A stretch of 64,000 nucleotides of DNA from assembly GCF_001684975.1 (NCBI RefSeq), contig NZ_MAYH01000012.1:558001-622000 (forward strand). Direction: 5' to 3'. The notes below the pieces were generated by a model. That model was not told where the DNA came from. It searched no databases and saw nothing but the letters and a program-made list of their open reading frames with translations. Of this stretch, positions 17,147 to 26,044 are shown piece after piece. The first letter of the stretch is position 1. The number at the start of each line of letters is the position of its first letter. Origin of the DNA: Chryseobacterium artocarpi (lineage in GTDB: Bacteria; Bacteroidota; Bacteroidia; Flavobacteriales; Weeksellaceae). The translations under genes and the position numbers were made by a program.

Positions 17147-18223
17147 TTAATAGCTATCCGTAATTCTTTCTAATAAAAAGTCTTCTCTTTTGATGTTTTC
17201 ATTCCCAAAATATTGGAATCTTGTGTCAACTTTATACAATGATAAATTTTCTCGATTAAAAAAATATTCTGCAAAATGTTCACAATCTATAGGTTTCTTT
17301 TCTGTATCTGTTTTCTCATCAAACTTGGAATCTGTAAAGTGTAATCCTTCCAGATTTCGATTGTCAATAGAAATACCTTTTTGCTGAATCTTTACTCTCT
17401 CATCATCCACAATATCTTTAGATGATAATATGTTTTGAAATTCAAATCGTATCGGTTGAGCATCAAAGATCCAAGGATAAAAATCATAATAAATATCTGA
17501 ACTTCTCCAGCTTCCTAATTTTGTTCTGAAAAATGCACTAAACATAAAGGAGTTAAATAATGTATTTTTAAACTTACGTGAAATGATTTCTGGATTTTCA
17601 ATAATACCTTTCATCTTTTCAATATAATCAGAGGAATATTGATCTGGAAAAAAGTTCTTTATAGAATCCAATTCAGAAACAATATCTTCTGTTTTCCTTG
17701 TCAGTACTATATCAATAAGCTTTCCTTCAGTATCTATAATATATCGGATTGGATAGATAACCTCTATGCACATTTTTGCAAGGGTGTTCACTTTGGAATC
17801 TGAAATGTCTTCATTTTTTCTAAAGTCAAATGCTGAAAAGAGAAAGTGATAATACTCACCTTTAATCCCTTCAAGATTTAATCTTACTTTGTTTTCATAC
17901 TTTGCAAGGACTGTATTATCAGAATAGGTAGTCTGGGTAATTTGATAAGTACCTTCCCAAAGTTTAAAGTCAAAAGGGAATTTCCCATTAGCTGGGAAAT
18001 CATAAAAGCTTTGGCTGTTGTCTCTGATCTTCTTATTGATTTCACGGATTTCCTGTGATGAAGGAATATAAATTTTCATCCCCTGGGCAATATCCCCCTT
18101 AAATCGTTCGGATAAAGAACAGTTTTGATTATGATAGTCCCTTAAATATTCAGGATTTTCAAGCTGTATTTCATTACAGAGATCAGAAAGGGATTGCCCT
18201 AATTGGGTGTAATAAATGATCAT
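17147..18223 (-). CDS. LysM-domain protein opening the effector cassette
   Basis: 358 residues, no signal peptide. Residues 1-55 look like one LysM module (MIIYYTQLGQSLSDLCNEIQ ... NPEYLRDYHNQN ... IAQGMKIYIPSSQE). Such modules are found in spike-proximal adaptor proteins of contractile injection systems as well as in wall-binding proteins. The remaining 300 residues have no fold I recognise; they are rich in aromatic and charged residues (KFPFDFKLWEGTYQITQTTY, FYPWIFDAQPIRFEFQN). First gene of the five-gene run and tightly followed by the PAAR-like gene, which favours an adaptor or chaperone that loads the effector or joins tip to tail. That role is inference. Confidence 0.78.
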   Translation of the reverse strand: MIIYYTQLGQSLSDLCNEIQLENPEYLRDYHNQNCSLSERFKGDIAQGMKIYIPSSQEIREINKKIRDNSQSFYDFPANGKFPFDFKLWEGTYQITQTTYSDNTVLAKYENKVRLNLEGIKGEYYHFLFSAFDFRKNEDISDSKVNTLAKMCIEVIYPIRYIIDTEGKLIDIVLTRKTEDIVSELDSIKNFFPDQYSSDYIEKMKGIIENPEIISRKFKNTLFNSFMFSAFFRTKLGSWRSSDIYYDFYPWIFDAQPIRFEFQNILSSKDIVDDERVKIQQKGISIDNRNLEGLHFTDSKFDEKTDTEKKPIDCEHFAEYFFNRENLSLYKVDTRFQYFGNENIKREDFLLERITDSY

Positions 18224-18483
18224 CGAATTTGTGTTTTTTGTAATAACAAGTATACTTAAAATTGTTTAAAGTTATATAGGTATTTTCCCTGTATTTTGAA
18301 TTGTACTTATATGTGTATGTCTATAAAGTGATAAAATACAACATGTTATAACTTTTATTTTCAGTTAGTTGAATAAATTGTTTAAAATGTATAAAAAGCG
18401 TGTTTTTTTAGTATGAATCTGTTGTTCAATATTATATATGTTTAATGTAATGAAATTTAGAACCATTATTTTTAAGATTTGAT

Positions 18484-18491
18484 TAATTTTG
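18484..18491 (+). promoter_or_regulatory. -7 box placed for a near-leaderless MFS transcript
   Basis: TAATTTTG fits TAnnTTTG and ends only 7 bp before the ATG at 18499. If used, the transcript would begin within a few bases of the start codon. Confidence 0.45.
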
Positions 18492-18498
18492 TACCATC

Positions 18499-19719
18499 AT
18501 GGAAAATTCAAAGAAAAAAGCAGCTATAGGCTTTATATTTATTACCTTACTAATTGATATCACAGGATGGGGAATCATTATCCCGGTGGTTCCTAAATTA
18601 ATTGAAGAATTGATTCATGCAGATATCAGTGAAGCGGCAAAATATGGTGGTTGGCTGGGATTTGCTTATGCATTCACTCAATTTATCTTTTCTCCGCTGG
18701 TGGGAAACCTTAGTGATAAATATGGACGCAGACCTATTATTCTTATTTCACTTTTCGGATTTGCCGTAGACTATATTTTTCTGGCGTTGGCTCCTACGAT
18801 CTGGTGGTTGTTTCTGGGAAGAGTCATTGCAGGGATTACCGGAGCGAGTGTTACCACTGCAAGTGCATATATTGCCGATATTTCCACCGATGAAGACCGT
18901 GCAAAGAACTTTGGGCTGATAGGAGCTGCATTTGGTCTCGGATTCATTATTGGACCTGTTCTTGGTGGAGTTCTTGGACATTATGGAGCGAGAGTTCCTT
19001 TCTATGCGGCGGCAGGATTGTGTTTGCTGAATTTCCTTTATGGATATTTTATTCTTCCTGAAAGTTTGGATAAAGATAAAAGGAGGGAGTTTGATTGGAA
19101 ACGTGCAAATCCTATAGGATCATTTAAATTCTTAGGAAAACACCCGGAAATTTCAGGACTTATTGTTTCTCTTATTTTGATTTATATTGCAGGGCACGCA
19201 GTACAAAGTAACTGGAGTTTCTTTACGATGTATAAATTCAACTGGTCGGAAAGAATGGTTGGTATCTCTTTGGGGGTTGTCGGGTTATTGGTAGGATTGG
19301 TTCAGGGGCTTCTCATCAGATGGACAACTCCGAGATTAGGTGAGCAGAAAAGTATCTATTATGGCTTGGCTCTTTATGCAATAGGAATGTTGTTGTTTGC
19401 TTTTGCTTCTGAAGGATGGATGATGTTTGCCTTTTTGGTTCCTTATTGCTTAGGAGGAATCTGCGGACCGGCTTTACAATCTGTCATCACTAAAAGCGTA
19501 CCTTCCAATGAACAAGGAGAGCTTCAGGGAGCATTAACGAGTTTGATGAGTGCAACTTCCATTATCGGACCTCCGATGATGACGAATCTATTCTACTTTT
19601 TCACGCATGATGAAGCACCTTTTAAGTTTTCAGGAGCACCTTTCTTTCTTGCATTCATATTGATGTCTTTAAGCGTAGTGATCACTTACTCTGCATTTAA
19701 AAAGAAAGGAAAAATTTAA
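18499..19719 (+). CDS. MFS drug exporter of the TetA-like (DHA1) type
   Basis: 406 residues with 12 predicted helices. The helix 2-3 loop has the MFS signature [20 protein letters not shown], and motif C of drug/H+ antiporters appears as [17 protein letters not shown]. The start ([20 protein letters not shown]) is the pattern shared by TetA-like chromosomal exporters. By family it would export small organic compounds by proton exchange. Chromosomal homologues are common in Flavobacteriia and do not by themselves show tetracycline resistance. Followed 31 bp later by arylamine N-acetyltransferase on the same strand. Confidence 0.9.
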   Translation: MENSKKKAAIGFIFITLLIDITGWGIIIPVVPKLIEELIHADISEAAKYGGWLGFAYAFTQFIFSPLVGNLSDKYGRRPIILISLFGFAVDYIFLALAPTIWWLFLGRVIAGITGASVTTASAYIADISTDEDRAKNFGLIGAAFGLGFIIGPVLGGVLGHYGARVPFYAAAGLCLLNFLYGYFILPESLDKDKRREFDWKRANPIGSFKFLGKHPEISGLIVSLILIYIAGHAVQSNWSFFTMYKFNWSERMVGISLGVVGLLVGLVQGLLIRWTTPRLGEQKSIYYGLALYAIGMLLFAFASEGWMMFAFLVPYCLGGICGPALQSVITKSVPSNEQGELQGALTSLMSATSIIGPPMMTNLFYFFTHDEAPFKFSGAPFFLAFILMSLSVVITYSAFKKKGKI

Positions 19720-19750
19720 ACCAATACAGATTTATTCCTAACTTTAAAGT

Positions 19751-20551
19751 ATGGATAATTTGAAATTAGAAAAATACTTTGAAAGGATTCATTATTCCGG
19801 AGATAGGAGAGTGAACATGGAGAATGTAAAACAAATCCATCAGTTGCATCCAAAATTTATCCCTTTTGAAAATATTGATTCTTATACAGGAACTGTTCCT
19901 TCTTTAAATACAGAAGATATCTTTCAAAAGCTTGTTATAGATTCAAGAGGAGGTTATTGTTATGAACAGAATCTTCTTTTGCATGAGGTTTTGAAATCTA
20001 TGGGATTTAATGTGGATCTTAGATTGGGCAGGGTAGTGTGGACAAGAGAAGAAAGTAGTAGTGCGGCAAGAACACATCTATTGTTAACCGTAAATCTGGA
20101 TGATCAAATCTATCTGATAGATTGTGGTTTCGGAACAGCAACGCTTACAAGTCCTTTGTTATTACATAATGAAGAACCACAGCAGACACCCAACGGATTG
20201 TTTAAGATTTCAAAAAATAATAGTTCATACACGCTTTGGACATGGAGAGAAAAATGGCTGCCGGTATATCGTTTCAGCCTTGATGATGTAGAACTTCCTG
20301 AGCTTGAAATCGCGAACTGGTATCTTTCTACCCATCCGGATTCTGGATTTAAGAATAATCTGATTCTTTCAAAAGTGGATGAAGATAGACGATATACTTT
20401 TAGTGTAAATACACTGAACATTAGAAAAAATACCGGAGAAAAGGAATCAGTTCAGATAGAGGATGATATTGAGCTGTATAAAATGCTGCAAGATATTTTC
20501 GGACTCAAAGAAAATGCTGTAGAAATATTGAAGCAAAAGAAAAACAAGTAA
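19751..20551 (+). CDS. Arylamine N-acetyltransferase
   Basis: 266 residues, the normal NAT length. The catalytic triad is in place: Cys70 in RGGYCYEQN, His109 in ARTHLLLTV and Asp124 in YLIDCGFGTA. FIPFENIDSY near residue 40 is also typical. NATs use acetyl-CoA to acetylate aromatic amines and hydrazines in the cytoplasm. Its place directly behind an MFS exporter suggests a small detoxification unit of modification and export; that coupling is inference. The unit ends with a bidirectional hairpin. Confidence 0.94.
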   Translation: MDNLKLEKYFERIHYSGDRRVNMENVKQIHQLHPKFIPFENIDSYTGTVPSLNTEDIFQKLVIDSRGGYCYEQNLLLHEVLKSMGFNVDLRLGRVVWTREESSSAARTHLLLTVNLDDQIYLIDCGFGTATLTSPLLLHNEEPQQTPNGLFKISKNNSSYTLWTWREKWLPVYRFSLDDVELPELEIANWYLSTHPDSGFKNNLILSKVDEDRRYTFSVNTLNIRKNTGEKESVQIEDDIELYKMLQDIFGLKENAVEILKQKKNK

Positions 20552-20572
20552 TATTTACCTGGTAAAATATAT

Positions 20573-20602
20573 AAAGGGAAGCCATGAGCTTCCCTTTACT
20601 TC
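20573..20602. terminator. Bidirectional terminator between NAT and the unknown lipoprotein gene
   Basis: Perfect 10-bp stem AAAGGGAAGC / GCTTCCCTTT with a 5-nt loop, between convergent genes. The T-rich flank is modest on the plus side. Confidence 0.75.
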
Positions 20603-20629
20603 TTTAAAAACTTAATATTCTAGAAAAAA

Positions 20630-21580
20630 CTAAGGATAAAGTGATTTTACTCCGTTGTTCACAATATTACTTCCCAATCCTGAGAAAGAAATAGAAAATT
20701 TGCTGGAGTTGAAGCTTAAAGAACCGGTAGGAGTACAAAGCCCTAAAGCATATTGGCATTGTCCGTAAGCACCTGTTCTTTTTGTTATTTTAGTTTCGCT
20801 TTTTGCTTTTCCAAGGCTGATATAAGCCCAGTCATTCACGTCCGTATTGGAAACAGTGGACCCTGTATAATAAACCGTGATCTGATATCCCATTTCACCT
20901 CTTTTAGAACCCCAAAGCCAGTTTGCGGTCCACCATTGTTTATACCATTTAGAAGCTACTCTTGCAGCTGCCTGCCCTGATGCGGAATCTTCAATGGCTC
21001 CTCTGGTATCCATGATAACCAATCCTCCCAGAACATTATCCCAAACAATTCCTGAATCATTATAAAAACAAAGAGTAGTAAATTTTCCGGTTTTGCTGGT
21101 CCAGATAACTTCCATTACATTGGTTCCGTTTTTGATTTCTTCCATTGCCATCTCCTTTAATCCGTTTTGTGCAAGGATAAGATCATCACCCGTGTATAGA
21201 TCACCAATTCTTCCCACTTTTACAGAAGAAGATTCCGTTACGTTTCCAGATGCAATAAATTGGTCTTTATCTGTAATAAGATTTTTGGAAAGCTCAATTC
21301 CTTTTTCAGTAGAAATCTTTCCTATTACATTTATTCCGGTAATTTGTAAATCATTTTTCAGATACTTTTCAAGACTCTTTTGAGATTCATCCAATTGAGT
21401 TTGTACAACTCCAGGAACGGCTTGAGAAATAGGGGTTGTTTCTTTTTTCAGATCAGCAGTTGTGATTTTAGTCTGAACGGTTTCTTGTCGAGACAGTTCA
21501 TCACTTTCATCACTACAACTGTGAAACGCAAATACCGATAATACGGCTAGAATTTTAAAGCCGGTAACAAGTTTTTTCAT
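20630..21580 (-). CDS. Lipoprotein of unknown function
   Basis: 316 residues. Lipoprotein signal at 1-22 with lipobox FHSC. Then a charged, possibly coiled region (about 25-90), a mixed alpha/beta region (about 95-190, VMEVIWTSKTGKFTTLCFYN, GGLVIMDTRGAIEDSASG) and a Trp-rich stretch (SKWYKQWWTANWLWGSKRGE, around 208-227). The C-terminal part has Cys residues in GAYGQCQYALGLCTPTG that might pair, and the end is Ser/Gly-rich. I do not recognise the family. It stands alone, converging on the NAT gene across a shared terminator, with a long AT-rich upstream region. Confidence 0.75.
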   Translation of the reverse strand: MKKLVTGFKILAVLSVFAFHSCSDESDELSRQETVQTKITTADLKKETTPISQAVPGVVQTQLDESQKSLEKYLKNDLQITGINVIGKISTEKGIELSKNLITDKDQFIASGNVTESSSVKVGRIGDLYTGDDLILAQNGLKEMAMEEIKNGTNVMEVIWTSKTGKFTTLCFYNDSGIVWDNVLGGLVIMDTRGAIEDSASGQAAARVASKWYKQWWTANWLWGSKRGEMGYQITVYYTGSTVSNTDVNDWAYISLGKAKSETKITKRTGAYGQCQYALGLCTPTGSLSFNSSKFSISFSGLGSNIVNNGVKSLYP

Positions 21581-21939
21581 AATAAATATTTTATTTAGGT
21601 TGTGTGTAGTAAATATACTTAATAGTTAAGTAATTCTCAATGTTTTGAATTAATTATTTGTTAATTAGCATGTTTTATGTCGTGAATGCTGTCTTTTAGG
21701 AATGTAAAAAGAAAATAATAAGTTTTTTACCCATAATCTAGGATGAAAAGATCCGATTATTTCTATTCGCTTTAAATTCTTTAAACTTTTGATGGAATGA
21801 TTGATGATAGCTTATTAATATGTTTGATATACAGTATTTTAAACCTATATCTATTCTTTCTATAACCAATAAATCTTAAAATTTGTTTAAATTTCTCGTT
21901 TACAGTAAATAAATGTATAATCTTTCGTAATTTTACAGC
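21581..21939. other. AT-rich intergenic region between divergent genes
   Basis: 359 bp without a credible gene. It must hold the promoters of the lipoprotein gene (minus) and of tatA (plus). No exact TAnnTTTG box was found close to either start; the tatA side has near matches such as TAATCTTTC and TAATTTTA. No repeat or hairpin of note. Confidence 0.6.
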
Positions 21940-22284
21940 ATGGAATTAAGCATTGGAGAAATGGCATTGATTGCAGTGGCAATCGTTGTATTATTCGGTC
22001 CGGATAAATTACCTCAGATAGCGCGTGACTTAGGAGCAGGCGTTAGAAAAATGCGTGGAGCAGTAGAGGATATCAAAACTGAAATCATGAAAGAAACAGA
22101 TAATCCTGTTTCAGAAATTAAGCGCGAGATTGAAAAGGTGAAGGATGCAGCCAAAGACTTTAATCCAATGAAGGATATTGAAAAGGATATTCTTACAGAG
22201 CCTAATAATTCTGTTGCTTCTAACGAACCTCCAAAACCGAAGCCTGTAGACGACGAAACCTACGAAGGACCTGTAAGCAGATAG
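21940..22284 (+). CDS. tatA: Twin-arginine translocase subunit TatA/TatB type
   Basis: 114 residues. The single N-terminal helix, FGPDKLP hinge and amphipathic helix follow the TatA/B plan (LFGPDKLPQIARDLGAGVRKMR). A charged, Pro-rich cytoplasmic tail ends the protein. The Tat system exports folded, often cofactor-bearing proteins with an RR signal. TatC is not nearby. One base separates its stop from the PAP2 gene, so tatA, the PAP2 gene and the TPR gene form one transcript. Confidence 0.92.
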   Translation: MELSIGEMALIAVAIVVLFGPDKLPQIARDLGAGVRKMRGAVEDIKTEIMKETDNPVSEIKREIEKVKDAAKDFNPMKDIEKDILTEPNNSVASNEPPKPKPVDDETYEGPVSR

Positions 22285-22285
22285 T

Positions 22286-22852
22286 ATGGAGGAGATCATT
22301 CAGGAAGATAAACAGGTATTTCTGTACCTGAACAATTTAGGGGATCCGGCTTTTGATCAGCTGTGGATGTTGATTTCCAGTACGTGGATCTGGGTTCCTC
22401 TTTATATTATATTCCTTTATTTTTTATACAAAAATTATAAACTAAGATCTTTAGTTTTCATTCTTATATTTATCGCACTTGGAGCAACGGTTTCAGATCA
22501 GCTGGCAAGTGTTTTCAAATATGGTGTGGCAAGGTTAAGACCATGTCATGACCCTACCTTGGAGCATTACATGAGAATTGTAAAATGTGGCGGGCAATTC
22601 GGATTTTATTCCGCTCATGCTTCCAATACATTCTTTTTGGCAGCCTTTTTAAGTATTATACTGAAAAATAAGGTCAAGTGGTTTCCATATGCTATATTTG
22701 TGTGGGCTATAGTGGTTTCCTACAGCCGAATATATTTAGGAGTGCATTTCCCGATTGATATTTTGGTGGGGGCGTTTGTTGGATCTTTATTGGGAGTGAT
22801 ATTTGGTGCACTCACTAAAAAAGTGATCAACAAACAAAATATACCTTCATGA
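22286..22852 (+). CDS. PAP2-family membrane phosphatase
   Basis: 188 residues with about five helices. All three phosphatase motifs are present: KYGVARLRP (motif 1), YSAHASN (motif 2, with the catalytic His) and SRIYLGVHFPIDI (motif 3). Family members remove phosphate from undecaprenyl pyrophosphate, phosphatidic acid or lipid A precursors at the outer face of the inner membrane. The substrate cannot be chosen from sequence; undecaprenyl pyrophosphate recycling is a common role. Its stop overlaps the next ATG by 4 bases (ATGA). Confidence 0.93.
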   Translation: MEEIIQEDKQVFLYLNNLGDPAFDQLWMLISSTWIWVPLYIIFLYFLYKNYKLRSLVFILIFIALGATVSDQLASVFKYGVARLRPCHDPTLEHYMRIVKCGGQFGFYSAHASNTFFLAAFLSIILKNKVKWFPYAIFVWAIVVSYSRIYLGVHFPIDILVGAFVGSLLGVIFGALTKKVINKQNIPS

Positions 22853-23661
22853 AAAAATCTTTATTACTTTTAGTTTCCCTTGGATTTTCACTAAACATTT
22901 TCGCTCAGGATAGAATAAAAGCAGAAGAATGTTTTAAAAAAGCCGATTATAAGTGCGCGGAAGAACAATATTCCAAGCTGGCAGAAAAAGAACAGATTCA
23001 GAAATTTCAATCTGAATATTACAATAATCTGGGAACAGCCCAAAGAAGACTGGGAAAAACAGCACTTGCTTTTAAATCTTATGAATCAGCTTTAAAAACC
23101 AATCCTTTATCGGCTCCTGTATATGCAAATATTGCTTCATTACACAGCCAAAAAGGAAATAAAGCAAAAGCATTGGAATATATTGAAAAAGGGCTTCAGA
23201 TTGATGATAAAAATCCAGACTTCTATCTTACCCGTTCTAAAATATATGACAGCCAGGGAAAAAAAGATCTTGCGATCAAAGATCTTAATCAAATTCTGAC
23301 TTTTGCACCGGATAATGTATTCGCAAAAACGGGATTGGCAAATCTGAAAAAAAATAGCGGTGATCTTGGAGGAGCTTTAAAAGATTATAATCAGCTTATT
23401 GCCGAGAAACCGGAATCATTACTGTACAACGGGCGTGCTGATGTTTACCTGAAAATGAAAAAACATAAAGAAGCTCTTACAGATATTAATAAAGCTATAT
23501 CTATTGATGCAAAGTTTTCCCAATCTTATGTGACGAAAGCTTTGATTTTATTTGATACTGCGAAACCAAAAGAAGCTTGTGAAAATCTGGATAAAGCAGT
23601 CGTATTGGGCTATGAAAAAGCAATACTGGCTGATTATTACGCTAAATGTACCAAGAAATAA
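22849..23661 (+). CDS. Periplasmic TPR-repeat protein
   Basis: 270 residues. Signal peptide at 1-19 (SLNIFAQD). The rest is a row of about six tetratricopeptide repeats: YYNNLGTAQRRLGKTALAFKS, PVYANIASLHSQKGNKAKAL, PDFYLTRSKIYDSQGKKDLA, FAKTGLANLKKNSGDLGGAL and so on. TPR arrays bind protein partners; none can be named. Two pairs of Cys lie near the ends (KADYKCAEEQ, DYYAKCTKK). Start overlaps the PAP2 stop by 4 bases, implying translational coupling. Confidence 0.9.
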   Translation: MKKSLLLLVSLGFSLNIFAQDRIKAEECFKKADYKCAEEQYSKLAEKEQIQKFQSEYYNNLGTAQRRLGKTALAFKSYESALKTNPLSAPVYANIASLHSQKGNKAKALEYIEKGLQIDDKNPDFYLTRSKIYDSQGKKDLAIKDLNQILTFAPDNVFAKTGLANLKKNSGDLGGALKDYNQLIAEKPESLLYNGRADVYLKMKKHKEALTDINKAISIDAKFSQSYVTKALILFDTAKPKEACENLDKAVVLGYEKAILADYYAKCTKK

Positions 23662-23783
23662 TATAGATAATGACAGATGGAAATTTACTTCCTGAGCATC
23701 ATTATTTTAATCATTCATAAAAGCAGCTGAATGCAACAGATTGTTAGTTTTGGCTGTTTTTTAATTCAGTAAAGTAAATAGAC

Positions 23784-24239
23784 ATGTTAAACATTGTTCT
23801 TGTAGAACCGGAAATTCCTAATAATACAGGTAATATCGGGAGATTGTGTGTAGGAACTGAGTGTAAATTGCACTTAATTCATCCGTTTGGATTTGTAATT
23901 AATGATAAAAATTTAAAACGTTCCGGATTGGATTATTGGGTACATCTTGATGTCACTGAATATGCCAATGTAGAGGAGTGGGTGAAAAGTATTCCAGATC
24001 CGTCGCGCGTTTTCCTGATGAGTTCTCATGCTGAAAAATCATATCTGGAAAATAATTTTCAGGATGGAGACTGGCTGGTATTCGGAAAGGAAAGTGTGGG
24101 ATTGAGTAAAGAAGTACTGGATCAGTTTGAAAATCATTTAACCATCCCGATGTCAAAGCTTATCAGAAGTTTTAATATTGCAAACTCTGTTGCTTTTGTA
24201 GTGGGTGAAGCAAAAAGACAAATCAGTTTAAAAAACTAA
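23784..24239 (+). CDS. trmL: tRNA (cytidine/uridine-34-2'-O)-methyltransferase
   Basis: 151 residues, the typical TrmL size. SPOUT-fold motifs are clear: VLVEPEIPNNTGNIGRLC at the start, WLVFGKESVGLSKEVL in motif 2 and IPMSKLIRSFNIANSVAFVV in the knotted motif 3. The family methylates the ribose at the wobble position of certain leucine tRNAs. Separated by 122 bp from the TPR gene; probably its own unit. Confidence 0.94.
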   Translation: MLNIVLVEPEIPNNTGNIGRLCVGTECKLHLIHPFGFVINDKNLKRSGLDYWVHLDVTEYANVEEWVKSIPDPSRVFLMSSHAEKSYLENNFQDGDWLVFGKESVGLSKEVLDQFENHLTIPMSKLIRSFNIANSVAFVVGEAKRQISLKN

Positions 24240-24315
24240 TTTGCTTTTTTAAATAAAATTATTCTATTACCATTATCCTGTGATTTTATAATCAATCGGA
24301 TGATGGTATTTGTTT

Positions 24316-24789
24316 TTAATCGTTATGATACGGTTTTCCCTGTAAAATCTGATCCGCTCTGTAAAGTTGTTCAACGATAAATAATCTGATCATCTGATGG
24401 GTGAATGTCATTTTAGAAAGGGACATCTTTTCATTGGCTCTGCTGTAAATATCTTCCGAAAAACCATAAGCTCCTCCAATCAGAATGTGTACTTTTTTCA
24501 CAGAGGAATTCATCCAGGTATCTATTTTCTGAGAAAATTCACGGCTGGTAAACTGTTTTCCTTTTTCATCAAGAATTACCACAAGATCATTTTTATCAAT
24601 GTGATTCATGAATAACTTAGCTTCTTCTTTTTTCAGAAGGTCTGGGGACAGATTTTTAGCATTTTTTACATCGGGAATTTCTGTGATTTCAAAATTCCAG
24701 TGCTTGGGAAGACGGTTGAGATAATAATTGATCAAAGATGTAATTTCCTTATCATCTGTTTTACCGATACAAAGTAAACTGATTCGCAT
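24316..24789 (-). CDS. rlmH: 23S rRNA pseudouridine-1915 N3-methyltransferase
   Basis: 157 residues, standard RlmH length. The SPOUT core shows DLVVILDEKGKQFTSREFS, VHILIGGAYGFSEDIYSRA and the C-terminal SKMTFTHQMIRLFIVEQLYR, ending in GKPYHND. It methylates the N3 of pseudouridine 1915 in helix 69 of 23S rRNA on assembled ribosomes. Converges with trmL, another SPOUT enzyme, across 76 bp. Confidence 0.96.
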   Translation of the reverse strand: MRISLLCIGKTDDKEITSLINYYLNRLPKHWNFEITEIPDVKNAKNLSPDLLKKEEAKLFMNHIDKNDLVVILDEKGKQFTSREFSQKIDTWMNSSVKKVHILIGGAYGFSEDIYSRANEKMSLSKMTFTHQMIRLFIVEQLYRADQILQGKPYHND

Positions 24790-24896
24790 TGTGAAAAATT
24801 TCAGGTGGCAAAGATAAGGGTTTTAAAGTTTAATATTCCAATCCTTTCTCTGTTACCTATCATCCGTAACCTGCTGCCTATTTAATTTAATTCCCC

Positions 24897-24904
24897 TACC
24901 TTTG
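24897..24904 (+). promoter_or_regulatory. -7 promoter box for the YihY/BrkB gene
   Basis: TACCTTTG matches TAnnTTTG exactly and ends 19 bp before the ATG. Confidence 0.5.
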
Positions 24905-24923
24905 TAAAAAGACAAGCAAATAG

Positions 24924-25937
24924 ATGGGTGTAAAGGTTCCTAATTTTATTTTGAAGATTCAAGATTTTTTTGATGACATTCATATTCCTGTATTGGGAAT
25001 ATCGCTTTGGCAGATGTTTCAGATTTATATTTCCGGAATTTTCAAAGGAAAAATAGGTAGAAAAGCAGCGGCTATTTCATGGAGCTTTACCATAAGCTTG
25101 TTTCCGTTTATACTCTTCCTTCTTTCTGTATTGCCGTATATGCCTCATTATGACAAGTTGCAGTTTTATATCTTTGATGTATTGATGCATAATGTATTTC
25201 CATCCAATATGGAAGGGGATGTGAGAGGATATATTGAAACCAACATCATCCCGAATATGAAGGGAATCAGTAATTTGACCATTGTGTTGGCACTTATATT
25301 TGCAACAAATGGTACTTTTTCTTTGATTAATGGATTCAATGAAAATACAGAAGAAAAACTAAGTGATGTAAAGGAATTTATTCTTTCATTTTTTATTACA
25401 ATTGGATTTATTACGATTGTTTTTCTGGCGCTTTTCGGGATTTATTATTCAGAGGTTGTAATGAAGCTTTTCACCCCTGCCTATGATGTTTCATGGCTGG
25501 TAGATAACCTTTCCAGTATTATTGGGTTTGTATCTTTTCCGTTGTTTTATTTCATTCTTTTAACCTTGTTTTATTGGCTGGGAACCGTGAAAATTATCAG
25601 ATTCAGACAGGCTATTCCGGGGGCTATACTTACCACGATATTATTTGTGGTTACCACTTATATTTTTGCAATTTACGTGAAAGATATTGCTCGTTATAAC
25701 GTTCTTTATGGGTCTATTGGGAGTATGATTTTATTGATGGTTTGGGTGAATGTCAATGTGTATCTTCTGTTATTCGGAAACGAATTGAATATGGCGATCA
25801 GAAAACTCAGAATAGAGAAATTGCTTTCCGATGAGATCCAAAAGGAAACAATAGAGTATCACGCTCAGATCACGGAACCTGATTTTAACAGTGATGAAGA
25901 ACACCAAAGAAAACTGGAAAACAATAAGAAAAATTAA
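24924..25937 (+). CDS. YihY/BrkB-family inner-membrane protein
   Basis: 337 residues with six predicted helices. Family marks are KAAAISWSFTISLFPFILFL, the central NGTFSLINGFNEN (in others ss.gal..l..afN), PGAILTTILFVVTTYIF and YGSIGSMILLMVWVNVNVYLLLFGNELN. Once called ribonuclease BN by error. The real role of the family is unsettled; lipid transport has been proposed. The charged cytoplasmic tail is about 45 residues. Single gene sharing a terminator with nhaA. Confidence 0.92.
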   Translation: MGVKVPNFILKIQDFFDDIHIPVLGISLWQMFQIYISGIFKGKIGRKAAAISWSFTISLFPFILFLLSVLPYMPHYDKLQFYIFDVLMHNVFPSNMEGDVRGYIETNIIPNMKGISNLTIVLALIFATNGTFSLINGFNENTEEKLSDVKEFILSFFITIGFITIVFLALFGIYYSEVVMKLFTPAYDVSWLVDNLSSIIGFVSFPLFYFILLTLFYWLGTVKIIRFRQAIPGAILTTILFVVTTYIFAIYVKDIARYNVLYGSIGSMILLMVWVNVNVYLLLFGNELNMAIRKLRIEKLLSDEIQKETIEYHAQITEPDFNSDEEHQRKLENNKKN

Positions 25938-25970
25938 TCTCTTTGATAAGGGATAGGGATATTAAAAAAC

Positions 25971-26005
25971 GAATCGGGGAATCAATAAAATTGATTCCCC
26001 GATTC
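25971..26005. terminator. Bidirectional terminator between the YihY/BrkB gene and nhaA
   Basis: A perfect 16-bp stem: GAATCGGGGAATCAAT (25971-25986) pairs with ATTGATTCCCCGATTC (25990-26005) around an AAA loop. Both flanks supply runs for either strand. It ends the two convergent units. Confidence 0.93.
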
Positions 26006-26044
26006 TTTATGTTATTATGTAAAGTTTGATTTTTTGCGTGTAAT

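Noticed and set aside
18499-19719. Acquired tetracycline-resistance gene
   Set aside because: Only family resemblance; similar exporters are ordinary chromosomal genes in this group, base use matches the neighbours and no mobile element is near.
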